DNA of 52,361 bases, from positions 1-52,361 of the forward strand of contig WRAW01000008.1 of assembly GCA_009780015.1 (NCBI GenBank), given 5' to 3'. Positions 35,261 to 43,530 of this stretch are shown piece after piece. Under the pieces are notes generated by a model that was given only the letters and a program-made list of their open reading frames with translations, was not told the DNA's origin and did not search any database. The translations under genes and the position numbers were made by a program. Numbering within the stretch: position 1 is the stretch's first letter; each line of letters opens with the position of its first letter. The stretch comes from Defluviitaleaceae bacterium. GTDB taxonomy: Bacteria; Bacillota; Clostridia; Lachnospirales; WRAA01.

Positions 35261-36634
35261 TTATAGACTGGCCGCGGCCACGCTCTGCCCCACGCGCCTG
35301 GATTTTTCACTTGGCATATGGATGTTAAAGCTGTATCCGCCGTATTCGTCGGCAATGACCGACTTTGCCGTATCCAAAATAATATTTCCGCCTTCCCCGG
35401 ACATGACCCTGCCCAGTAGCAGTACATGCTTAAATCTATAAAAATCCCAATAATAAGGCAGTGTGTGACCCAGATAGACGCCTATAGAGCGGTAAATATC
35501 CCGAATTACATCACTATTATCGCCATTTTTCAACATTTCTTGAATAATTTTTAACTTCTCTCCGGGGGGCAGGCTTTCGTCAAAAGAGATACCCGCTTTT
35601 CCCGCCAGCTTTATTACGCCGTCTTGTGAGAAATACTTAGCTCCGCAGCCGATATCACCCGACCAATCATCCTCCATAGCATCCGGCGACGCGTCCAGGG
35701 GGACGAAGGCAAGCTCGTTAAGCCAGCCCTTGATGTTTCCATTTTCGTCTATATATCCGCAGGCCTGGCTTGTGCCCATCGCTATGCCCAAAACATTATT
35801 GTCGCCAAACTCAATGGTTCCGGCCAAAGCCGTCACGTCGCCGTCGTTGACCACGGCCAGCGGCACGTCTCCGATCTCTTTTGCGGCGCGGATATAGATG
35901 TCCTTGACCTTTTTCTCGAAATCTTCCGGTGAAACTTTCAGAAACAGGGATGCTACCATGGTTCTGTTGTCAATATAAATTCCGGCGGAGCTTACGCCGA
36001 TGGAATCTACCCGGGGCATTTTAGACGCGGCTTTTCTCAGAGCCTCCACAATGCCGTCGAAATGATAATCGGGATCGGTCATTGTTTTGGGATGCCATAC
36101 TACTTCCTCACTAAATACAACATCACCGTCGATCACCGCCGAAACCTTGCGGTCACTGCCTCCGGCGTCGAAGCCGATCCGGCAGCCGGCGGTTTTTCCG
36201 CCGATAGACTTAGACTGCTCGTTTCCCGGCGGTTTTTCAGACAGCGGCAAGTACAGCGCATCAAAGGGACTTTCATACACTTTCGCCATAAAGCTGCTGT
36301 CAAAAGCGCGTTTTCCGGTCGGGGAGTATGTATCCCGTATGTACGCGGCTATGCCTTCGTCTCCGCAGATATAGACCTTAAAACCGCCTCTTGCCCACAA
36401 CAGATACTTGACCAGCCGTTCAACATAGTACTGATCCGCCTCGGTGTTTGTACCGGTAATGAAAGTATCATATACGGTTCTAAGCCCGCCGTTGCGTTCC
36501 ACACAAACAGAAACAGGCTTCGTTGCCTGTTTCAGAAACTCACGGTTAAACAGAGCTAAGGGAATGTAACCGGGATCGTAAAGCGGGAGGTTTTTAAATG
36601 ATATTTTAATGCCTAAAAATTCTATGACAGCCAT
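35261..36634 (-). CDS. ASKHA-fold sugar-kinase-like protein (BadF/ROK-like) with N-terminal extension
   Basis: 457 residues from the ATG at 36634, eight bases behind AAGGAG. The C-terminal 290 residues have the ASKHA ATPase fold: CRIGFDAGGSDRKVSAVIDG (phosphate-1 loop), IGVSSAGIYIDNRTMV, LAVVNDGDVTALAGTIEFG and VLGIAMGTSQACGYI. The acidic-residue VVNDGDV block and the GTSQACG loop suggest a glucokinase/N-acetylglucosamine-kinase-like role. The first 150 or so residues are an extra domain I do not recognise (LPLYDPGYIPLALFNREFL). Substrate unknown. It stands alone between two terminator or promoter regions. Confidence 0.75.
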   Translation of the reverse strand: MAVIEFLGIKISFKNLPLYDPGYIPLALFNREFLKQATKPVSVCVERNGGLRTVYDTFITGTNTEADQYYVERLVKYLLWARGGFKVYICGDEGIAAYIRDTYSPTGKRAFDSSFMAKVYESPFDALYLPLSEKPPGNEQSKSIGGKTAGCRIGFDAGGSDRKVSAVIDGDVVFSEEVVWHPKTMTDPDYHFDGIVEALRKAASKMPRVDSIGVSSAGIYIDNRTMVASLFLKVSPEDFEKKVKDIYIRAAKEIGDVPLAVVNDGDVTALAGTIEFGDNNVLGIAMGTSQACGYIDENGNIKGWLNELAFVPLDASPDAMEDDWSGDIGCGAKYFSQDGVIKLAGKAGISFDESLPPGEKLKIIQEMLKNGDNSDVIRDIYRSIGVYLGHTLPYYWDFYRFKHVLLLGRVMSGEGGNIILDTAKSVIADEYGGYSFNIHMPSEKSRRVGQSVAAASL

Positions 36635-36788
36635 GTACATTGCTCCTTGCATTAATTTAGCGGCTATGTAAATAAAGATAGCATAATTCCAGGCTTTTGT
36701 CAATTCGTACTTCCCATTGCGCCGACGGGTTGGGGTTTTGTCCTATGCAGGAACCGGTATAGAATTGAATGATTCCAGTTTGTTGGTA

Positions 36789-36817
36789 TTGATTTTCGGA
36801 GAGAATGGCATTATAAT
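36789..36817 (+). promoter_or_regulatory. Sigma-A promoter for zapA
   Basis: TTGATT, 17-base spacer, TATAAT. Confidence 0.65.
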
Positions 36818-36869
36818 GTATGTTAACAAGTAAGTCGCGAGTGCGATGTACGAAGCGAGTTGGTTATGC

Positions 36870-37577
36870 ATGACGCACAGGAATAATCCAGATGACAGCA
36901 AAACAAAGCTGCAGGTTGTGATAGCCGGCGAGGTTGTTGTGCTTACAGGCGAGGAAAGCCCGGAATACATCCAACGCGTGGCGCGCTACATTGATAAAAA
37001 GATGCATGAGCTGGGACGGACGAAGAAGGTCGTCTCGTTCAATTCCTTTTCAAAGACCCTCCTTATTGCGATAAATATTGCCGACGACCTGTTCAAGGAG
37101 ATCGACGCAAACGAGAAGATCAGGCTGGAATATGCCAAGCTCCAAACGGATCACACCTTGATGAGCGACGAGTTCGACCTGCTAAAGAGCTCGGCGCGCG
37201 TGGCCAATCAAAAGCTGGAAGAACAGCTAAACGCGAACGCCAGGCTTTACAAAGAGCTCGGCGCGCTAAAGGCGCACGCGGCCGAGTTTGAATCGCAGAA
37301 GATCACCCAGAGCGCGGATTACAACGCGCTTATGCAGGAACGCCAAGCCGCTCTGGTCGAGATCGAGGGACTGCAAAAGGCAAACGAAAGCCTTTTCAGG
37401 AACAATCAGTCTCTGTCGTCCAAGCTGGAAGAGCTGCAAAAGATCAATCAGTCGCTGAAGGAAGATTTAGCGCGCGCAGGCTCCGAGGTAGAGTCGGCCC
37501 GCCGTGAACTTGACGACTACATAGATACCTTTGCCGAAAAGGGCGCTCCTAAAAAGGTTTACAAATTTAAGAAATAG
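36870..37577 (+). CDS. zapA: ZapA-like cell division protein with long coiled coil
   Basis: 235 residues from the ATG at 36870; an ATG at 36846 is also possible and neither has a strong ribosome site. Residues 1 to about 95 match ZapA (KLQVVIAGEVVVLTGEESPE, IQRVARYIDKKMHELG, LLIAINIADDLFKEID), which cross-links FtsZ filaments at the division ring. The remaining 140 residues are a heptad-rich coiled coil, much longer than in model ZapA proteins but common in Clostridia. The neighbouring U32 peptidase, ftsW and PBP genes fit a cell-envelope context. Confidence 0.85.
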   Translation: MTHRNNPDDSKTKLQVVIAGEVVVLTGEESPEYIQRVARYIDKKMHELGRTKKVVSFNSFSKTLLIAINIADDLFKEIDANEKIRLEYAKLQTDHTLMSDEFDLLKSSARVANQKLEEQLNANARLYKELGALKAHAAEFESQKITQSADYNALMQERQAALVEIEGLQKANESLFRNNQSLSSKLEELQKINQSLKEDLARAGSEVESARRELDDYIDTFAEKGAPKKVYKFKK

Positions 37578-37593
37578 CGGGGCGGACTCGGAG

Positions 37594-37701
37594 TATAGGA
37601 ATATGCAGCTCAATCTGCATCACGCGTCGGGGTAAACAGCACGGAATCTTGCGATTCCGCGCACCCCTCCTTTGATGCAGTTTCGCAGTCATATTCCTAT
37701 A
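37594..37701. mobile_element. MITE-like palindromic element (TATAGGAATATG ends)
   Basis: TATAGGAATATG and CATATTCCTATA bound 108 bases that are inverted-repeat-like throughout, with an inner hairpin (CGGAATC-TTGC-GATTCCG). The core of the other elements is not present. It lies between zapA and the U32 gene. Confidence 0.65.
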
Positions 37702-37790
37702 TAATGGCCCGGAACACCAGTGTTTCGGGTGATTTTTGAACGCAAAGGATTTTTTGAGAATTGTTTGATATATTAGACGGAGGTGGTATT

Positions 37791-40280
37791 ATGCGAGAGC
37801 GACAAACAAGCATTCCCGAGCTGCTGTCCCCGGCGGCCGACATGCAGTGCCTGATCGCGGCTGCCGAGAATGGTTGTGACGCGGTATATATAGGTGGCAA
37901 GAATTATTCGGCGCGCCGGGGCGCCACCAACTTTACGCGTGAGGAGCTGCACCGCGCAATCGAGTACTGCCACCTGCGCGGTATCAAAACCTATGTTGCG
38001 ATAAATACGCTTTACAAACAGGACGAACTGGACGATCTGTACGAGTTCATAGAAGATATATACACCGCCGGGGCAGACGCGTTTATAACGGCGGATTTTG
38101 GCGTTTCCAAGCGGATTATAAAGATATTCCGGGATATTGAGATTCACGCGAGCACGCAAATGTCCGTCAGTACGTACGACGGCGCGTCATTCATGCAGAC
38201 CAACGGCTTTTCGCGGGTGGTTCTGGCGCGCGAAATGCCGCTGGAAGATGTACGCCGGATAACAAGCGGTCTTAAAATTTCCACGGAAATATTTGTGCAC
38301 GGTTCGCTTTGTTATTCCTACTCAGGTCAGTGCTTCATGTCAAGCATGATAGGCGGGCGAAGCGGAAACCGGGGTCAGTGCGCGCAGCCGTGCCGGCTCA
38401 AGTATACCATGGCCAGGGAAGGCAAGCAGCTTGCCGACGGCAACTTGCTCTCGATGCGCGATTTGTGTACTCTCCCGATACTTCGTGAAATAGTGGAGTC
38501 CGGCGTGACGTGCCTCAAGATCGAAGGCCGCCAAAAGAGCGCGCAGTATGTAGCGGCAGCCACAAGAGCTTACCGCCACGCGCTGGATGCTATCGCAAAA
38601 GGCAAGGACGACGACAAGCACGCGGCCGAGGATAAGGAACGCCTGGCGCGTGTGTTCTGCCGCGGCGGGAAGTTTACCCAGGGGTATCTCAAACCCGGCA
38701 GCACATCCGACTTGATGTGCGAGGCGACTCCCAAGCACCTTGGCCCCATAGTCGGCCGAATAACTAAGGCAAGCCGGTCTTCAAAGCCAAACGGCGTCGG
38801 AACTTATGTCTTCAATACGACCGAGGAACTGGTTCCCGGCGACGGTATAGAGACATTTGACATATATGGCGAAAGCGTGGGCTCAGCGGTTAATTCCGGC
38901 GTGGCGGCCGGAGGCAGTTTCGAGTTCAAGCTGGACGCCGCCGTTGATGTTGGCGCGCCTGTTTACAAATCATACGACAAAGCCGTGATGGACTCGCTTG
39001 TCAAAACCTTCAACCGCTCTAAGCGTAAGCTCACTATTTACGCCGACGTATCGGCCAAGCTTGGAGAAAACTTGGTGTTTAGCCTGAGCCTTGGCGATAT
39101 ATGCGTATTTGCCGAAGGCGGGTCAGTCCAGCCTTCCAAGAGCGCTCCGGTATCGCGCGAAGTCATTTTGGAAAAACTGTCTAAGACGGGCGACACTCCG
39201 TTTCGTATCGAATTTGTGTATGTGGATATCGACGACGACATATTTGTCCCAGTATCGCAGTTGAACAATCTGCGCCGTATGCTGTGTGAAACTTTCACTG
39301 AAGTCTTCCTGAATTCTCATAGGCGTGAGCCGGCTTTCGGCGCTTACGCTTTCTCATACGGCGCAATAGGCGACAACTCTGCTTCACAAGAGGGCCGGAC
39401 GCCACCGGACAAGCTGCTGACCGTATATACCTACGAAGCCGAGCAATTGGACGCGGCCCTGACAGTGCCAGGAGTAGCAAGGTACTATTGCGAGGCCCGT
39501 CCGACCCTGCTCCAGAACCTGGACTCATATACAAGCCGCGCTCACAGCGTCGGCGCGCAGTTTTTTGTAGCGTTGCCGGAAGCCGGCGACGACTCTGCCG
39601 TCCGGCGTATTGTCGAACAGGTCGAGGCTTCCGCCGCCGATGGTTACTTAATTACCAATTGGGGGCACTTCACCGCCGTTGGTGAAAGCCCAAAGCTGTG
39701 CACTGCCGGATCGTTTTTAAACGCGCTAAATCATGCCACATGGCTGGAGCTGCATGACATGGCCTCCACTGTTACGCTGTCCTCAGAACTCATGCTGGAC
39801 GAAGCGTATACCTTCGCCGACTCTTCCTGCGAAATAATTGTTCACGGGCATCTCATGTCGTATATTACAAAGATGTGCCCGGTCGGCCGCAGGGACGGAC
39901 ACAGGGTCGGAGACTCCGCAAGCTGCGGCGTTCGGGGCAAGGCTCTCAGTTTTGAGGACAACTACGTTCTTATAGACCGCAAAGGACTAAAACTCCCAGT
40001 TTTGCGAAGCTGTGAGCACTGCTACACAATTATACTATACGGCCAGTGCCTGTCTATGCTTGACAGGCTGTCCGACCTTGACCGCCTGCGCGCCGGATAC
40101 TTGCGCCTTTTGTTTACCACCGAGCCGCCGGATGTCGTAGCGAGCGTTACGGTCGCGTACGCCGGGGCAATGGCGGACAGGCGCGCCGGAAAGCCCGGCC
40201 GGCCAAGTTTCGATTCAATAGTCAAACGCCACTATGCCGAAAACTTCACTCACGGAAACTTCGACAGGGGAATAACTTGA
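37791..40280 (+). CDS. U32 family peptidase (large form with C-terminal extension)
   Basis: 829 residues from the ATG at 37791 behind GGAGGTG. The U32 core shows LLSPAADMQCLIAAAENGCD, AVYIGGKNYSARRGATNF and the Cys-containing signature HGSLCYSYSGQCFMSSMIGG-RGQCAQPC. In Escherichia coli the relatives YhbU and RlhA act in tRNA or rRNA hydroxylation and others are proteases; Cys clusters suggest an iron-sulfur site. A large second half (DUF3656-like) follows and ends with another Cys region (CGVRGKAL, RSCEHCYTIILYGQC). The zapA-U32 order is common in Clostridia. Which reaction this member performs cannot be read from sequence. Confidence 0.88.
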   Translation: MRERQTSIPELLSPAADMQCLIAAAENGCDAVYIGGKNYSARRGATNFTREELHRAIEYCHLRGIKTYVAINTLYKQDELDDLYEFIEDIYTAGADAFITADFGVSKRIIKIFRDIEIHASTQMSVSTYDGASFMQTNGFSRVVLAREMPLEDVRRITSGLKISTEIFVHGSLCYSYSGQCFMSSMIGGRSGNRGQCAQPCRLKYTMAREGKQLADGNLLSMRDLCTLPILREIVESGVTCLKIEGRQKSAQYVAAATRAYRHALDAIAKGKDDDKHAAEDKERLARVFCRGGKFTQGYLKPGSTSDLMCEATPKHLGPIVGRITKASRSSKPNGVGTYVFNTTEELVPGDGIETFDIYGESVGSAVNSGVAAGGSFEFKLDAAVDVGAPVYKSYDKAVMDSLVKTFNRSKRKLTIYADVSAKLGENLVFSLSLGDICVFAEGGSVQPSKSAPVSREVILEKLSKTGDTPFRIEFVYVDIDDDIFVPVSQLNNLRRMLCETFTEVFLNSHRREPAFGAYAFSYGAIGDNSASQEGRTPPDKLLTVYTYEAEQLDAALTVPGVARYYCEARPTLLQNLDSYTSRAHSVGAQFFVALPEAGDDSAVRRIVEQVEASAADGYLITNWGHFTAVGESPKLCTAGSFLNALNHATWLELHDMASTVTLSSELMLDEAYTFADSSCEIIVHGHLMSYITKMCPVGRRDGHRVGDSASCGVRGKALSFEDNYVLIDRKGLKLPVLRSCEHCYTIILYGQCLSMLDRLSDLDRLRAGYLRLLFTTEPPDVVASVTVAYAGAMADRRAGKPGRPSFDSIVKRHYAENFTHGNFDRGIT

Positions 40281-40345
40281 TAAATTGCGTAGTACTTCGT
40301 TTTGTCGGGTTTGCCTTGCAGATCAGGCGTTTTCCAATTTCCTAG

Positions 40346-40506
40346 GGTGTGTCGTCAATAGTTTTTCGAGAAGATTTTTGAGGCGATTTTTCGTCAATCG
40401 AGGAGGTGACGACGCCGCGTACCCGCAGTGGTACGCAAGGAGGAGCCGACGAAGAGTGGCGCAAAATCGGCAAAAATATTCCGAAAAACCTATTGACGAC
40501 ACACCC
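40346..40506. mobile_element. MITE-like element H (GGGTGTGTCGTCAATAG ends, shared core)
   Basis: Bounded by GGGTGTGTCGTCAATAG and its reverse complement with TA on both sides. The core GTACCCGCAGTGGTACGC with GACGACGCCGC and the arm GTCAATCGAGGAGG is nearly the same as element G at 23941 and related to elements A, E and J. It separates the U32 gene from ftsW, and the ftsW ribosome site starts right at its right boundary. Confidence 0.82.
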
Positions 40507-40519
40507 TAAGAGGTCTAGC

Positions 40520-41896
40520 ATGTTCGATATACTTGTACTGATCTCGCGCTACTTCTTTGTGGCGTATATCTTGATATTTTTGCTGCAGGGCGCGCTGTAC
40601 ATCCGTGCCGAGCGCTCACCTCCGTCCACGCCTGACGAAAGTACACGCAAGCGCAGGCTGACAATCGAGGAGCGCATGTCCGGCGCAGTGAGTTCTCAGC
40701 GCGGGTTATTGGTTGCGATGCACGTTCACGCATACTTGATTATCGCAAACATACCCGGCAGCTTTAGCTTTGACGCTCAGATACTTACGATGGGCGCGAC
40801 CGCGCTTGGTTTTCATTTGGCGGCCATGGTCGCGGTGGACTTGGTTTACAAGAACAGTTGCCGGCTGTTGTGGAACTGTATGCAGTTCCTGCTGGCCGTC
40901 GGTCTGATAATGCTGCAAAGACTTGGGACGACTTTCCCCGCGCTGCCGCAGTTGCAGCTTACGTGGTTCGTGGCGGGCTTTGCGGCTGTGCTGGTGATAC
41001 CGCTTGCGCTTAGGGTAATCCCTCATTCTGAAAAGCTTGAGCTTGCGTACCTTGGCGCGTCGGGCGTACTGCTGTTTATTCCGCTCGTATGGGGAACGGA
41101 GGTCTACGGCGCGCGGCGGGTGTGGGAACCGGTCGAGGGCGTCAGCTTCCAGCCTTCAGAGCTGGTCAAGTTCCTGTTCGTATTCTATCTCGCCTCGGCG
41201 CTGCGTACGCGCAAGGGAATCCGCGGGCTTGTAGCGCCGGGAGCGGCGGCGGCGGCGATGGTGCTTCTGCTTGTGCTGGCGGTTGACCTGGGCGGCGCTC
41301 TGATCTTTTTCATGACGTTTATGATAATGCTGTACATTTCGACGGGCAACGTGCTGCTGGTGGGCAGCGGCCTGGCGGCCGTGTCGGCGGCGTCGGTCGC
41401 GGCATACCAGCTTTTCGCGCACTTACGGCGAAGAGTTGTGGCATGGCTCGACCCATTCGCTCACATTGACAACGAGGGCTTCCAGATCGTCCACGCGCTG
41501 TTTGCCATAGGTACGTTCGGGTTGTTGGGCTCGGGACTTACACGCGGAGCGCCCGAGCGCATACCCGTGGTCGTCAGCGACTTCATATTCGCCGCCATAG
41601 CCGAGGAATTCGGCGCGATCTTCGCAATTGGCCTGATCGGAATATACATCCTGGTATTTTACCGCGGATGTCACATCGCTCTGAGGTGTGCAAAGCCGTA
41701 CTACGCGCTTCTGGCCGCCGGATTCACGGGACTGCTGGCATTCCAGACATTCATGATTTTGGGCGGCGTCACGCGCCTTATACCGCTTACCGGAGTCACC
41801 CTGCCGTTTGTGAGCTACGGAGGGTCGTCAATCGTGGTCAGCGTCATGATGATCGGGATACTTCAATGGGTATACCTGTACAATCGAGCCAATTAA
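40520..41896 (+). CDS. FtsW/RodA/SpoVE-family peptidoglycan polymerase
   Basis: 458 residues from the ATG at 40520, five bases behind AGAGGT; the ORF track begins inside MITE H and adds 38 artefact codons. About ten membrane segments are visible. Family blocks include FQPSELVKFLFVFYLASALR, the WLDPFAH loop, GFQIVHALFAIGTFGLLGSG, FIFAAIAEEFGAIFAIGLIG and LPFVSYGGSSIV near the C-terminus. SEDS proteins polymerise glycan strands together with a class B PBP, encoded next. Its TAA stop is the left target TAA of MITE F. Confidence 0.93.
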   Translation: MFDILVLISRYFFVAYILIFLLQGALYIRAERSPPSTPDESTRKRRLTIEERMSGAVSSQRGLLVAMHVHAYLIIANIPGSFSFDAQILTMGATALGFHLAAMVAVDLVYKNSCRLLWNCMQFLLAVGLIMLQRLGTTFPALPQLQLTWFVAGFAAVLVIPLALRVIPHSEKLELAYLGASGVLLFIPLVWGTEVYGARRVWEPVEGVSFQPSELVKFLFVFYLASALRTRKGIRGLVAPGAAAAAMVLLLVLAVDLGGALIFFMTFMIMLYISTGNVLLVGSGLAAVSAASVAAYQLFAHLRRRVVAWLDPFAHIDNEGFQIVHALFAIGTFGLLGSGLTRGAPERIPVVVSDFIFAAIAEEFGAIFAIGLIGIYILVFYRGCHIALRCAKPYYALLAAGFTGLLAFQTFMILGGVTRLIPLTGVTLPFVSYGGSSIVVSVMMIGILQWVYLYNRAN

Positions 41897-42023
41897 GAAC
41901 CTGTGTTCAATACCCGAAATGCTGGCTGGAAGAGGCAGTTTTTCGCCAATCTAGGAAGTGACGACGACGCGTGGCGGAAAACTGACCTTCTAGACAGAGT
42001 TGAGCGGTATTGAACACAGGTTC
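41897..42023. mobile_element. MITE-like element F (deletion derivative of the E type)
   Basis: 127 bases from GAACCTGTGTTCAATACC to GGTATTGAACACAGGTTC with TAA outside both ends; the left TAA is the ftsW stop. On the opposite strand to element E it matches base for base over most of its length, but 37 bases (hairpin plus one direct repeat) are missing between two TGACGACGA copies. It sits between ftsW and the PBP gene. Confidence 0.85.
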
Positions 42024-42054
42024 TAAGTACATGATCCAGGCGGGAGGGACGCGT

Positions 42055-43479
42055 GTGGACGACGAAAAGAAATTCACAGATACGGTTAACCACGCGCTCA
42101 AGATGCGCGCCAACATACGCCATGTGTTCTGGCTGTACTTTGTGATGTTTGCGATGCTGGTCGGCAATATTGCACATTTTGTGCTGATAGAGGCCGGGGC
42201 GGTCGTGGTTAACCCGTTCAACCACCGTGTTACCGGCGATTCGGATGCTCTGCGCGGGGACATATTGGATAGCGGCGGCAGCCTCCTGGCTTTTACCGAA
42301 CCGACTGAGGAGCGGGTCTACACGCTTGACCGCGACTTCGTACACATCATAGGTTACGACGGTTTTGGGCGTTCCGGGGTCGAGTCGCGTCATAACCTTG
42401 CGCTGACGACTATTTCGTGGGAAATCAGCCAAAGGGCGAATTATTTGCTGACGGGCCGCCCACCGCGCGGCAACAGCGTCGTACTGACAGCCGACTACCG
42501 GCTTCAGCGGCTTGCCGTGTCCGAGCTGAACCGAAGCCGCGGCGCCGTCGTTGTAATGGAGCCGTCTACCGGCAAGGTATTGGCCATGGCTTCATATCCC
42601 GACTTTGACCCGAACACCCTGGCCGCCGACTGGAGCGCGCTTATCGCCGACGATCAAAATTCTCCGCTGCTCAACCGCGCGGCGCAGGGGCTGTATCCTC
42701 CGGGGTCGGTATTCAAGATACTGACAGCGGCGGCGGCGTACCATCATATGGAAGGCTACGCCGATTTTACGCACGAGTGTACCGGAGAAGCCTTCTTCGA
42801 CGGCATAAGAATACAGTGTTACAACGCAACCGCCCACGGTACGGTCGATCTGGCGCGAGCCTTTGCCGTGTCGTGCAACACATACTTCGCAACCGTAGCG
42901 ATGGAAATGGGCCCTGAAAGCCTGGCTGAAATCGCCGAACGCACCTGGTTTAACACCGGCCTGGACTTTGAACTGGCCTCCGTTTCGTCTTCATTTGTGA
43001 TGGACGGCTTAGCTCATACAGGCGAAATCATTCAGACGTCAATAGGGCAGGGCCGCACACTGGTCACGCCGCTGCACATGGCCATGATAACGTCGGCGGT
43101 AGCCAACGGCGGCATAATGATGCAGCCATACGTAGTTGACCACGCCCTGACAAGTATCGGCCGCGTGACCGGCAAGAACATGCCGCGCGCCTTGGGTCGC
43201 GCGTTCGATATAAGCGAGGCCGCGCTCCTTACCGACATAATGGTGGAGGCCGTGGAAAACGGCAGTGCTTGGCCGGCGCGTATCGACGGCGTTTCCGTGG
43301 CGGCCAAAACCGGTACGGCTCAGAATGCCGCCGGCGACGATCACGGATGGTTCGTAGCCTTCGCCCCCGCCGAAAATCCTCAGGTCGCCGTTGCCATAGT
43401 GCTGGAACACTCCGGCGGCCCCAGGCGCGCCATGCAAATGACGCGGAACATCATTCAGCACGTATTGAACACAAACTGA
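42055..43479 (+). CDS. Class B penicillin-binding protein (transpeptidase)
   Basis: 474 residues from the GTG at 42055, six bases behind GGGAGGG; the ORF-track start lies inside MITE F. One membrane anchor (HVFWLYFVMFAMLVGNIAHF) precedes the short N-terminal dimerisation segment with NHRVTGDSDALRGDILD. The transpeptidase domain has PPGSVFKI (SxxK), SCN (SxN) and AAKTGTAQN (KTG). It cross-links peptidoglycan outside the membrane and pairs with the SEDS polymerase just upstream. The length is close to the PbpA-type PBPs that lack PASTA domains. Confidence 0.93.
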   Translation: MDDEKKFTDTVNHALKMRANIRHVFWLYFVMFAMLVGNIAHFVLIEAGAVVVNPFNHRVTGDSDALRGDILDSGGSLLAFTEPTEERVYTLDRDFVHIIGYDGFGRSGVESRHNLALTTISWEISQRANYLLTGRPPRGNSVVLTADYRLQRLAVSELNRSRGAVVVMEPSTGKVLAMASYPDFDPNTLAADWSALIADDQNSPLLNRAAQGLYPPGSVFKILTAAAAYHHMEGYADFTHECTGEAFFDGIRIQCYNATAHGTVDLARAFAVSCNTYFATVAMEMGPESLAEIAERTWFNTGLDFELASVSSSFVMDGLAHTGEIIQTSIGQGRTLVTPLHMAMITSAVANGGIMMQPYVVDHALTSIGRVTGKNMPRALGRAFDISEAALLTDIMVEAVENGSAWPARIDGVSVAAKTGTAQNAAGDDHGWFVAFAPAENPQVAVAIVLEHSGGPRRAMQMTRNIIQHVLNTN

Positions 43480-43530
43480 TTACGTACTTCTCTGGAAAGG
43501 AGTGCTGCCGTTATAGCTACAGACACCTAC

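Noticed and set aside
40406-40519. N-terminal extension of FtsW in the ORF track
   Set aside because: The extra 38 codons lie inside MITE H; the ATG at 40520 has its own ribosome site and starts the first membrane segment region.
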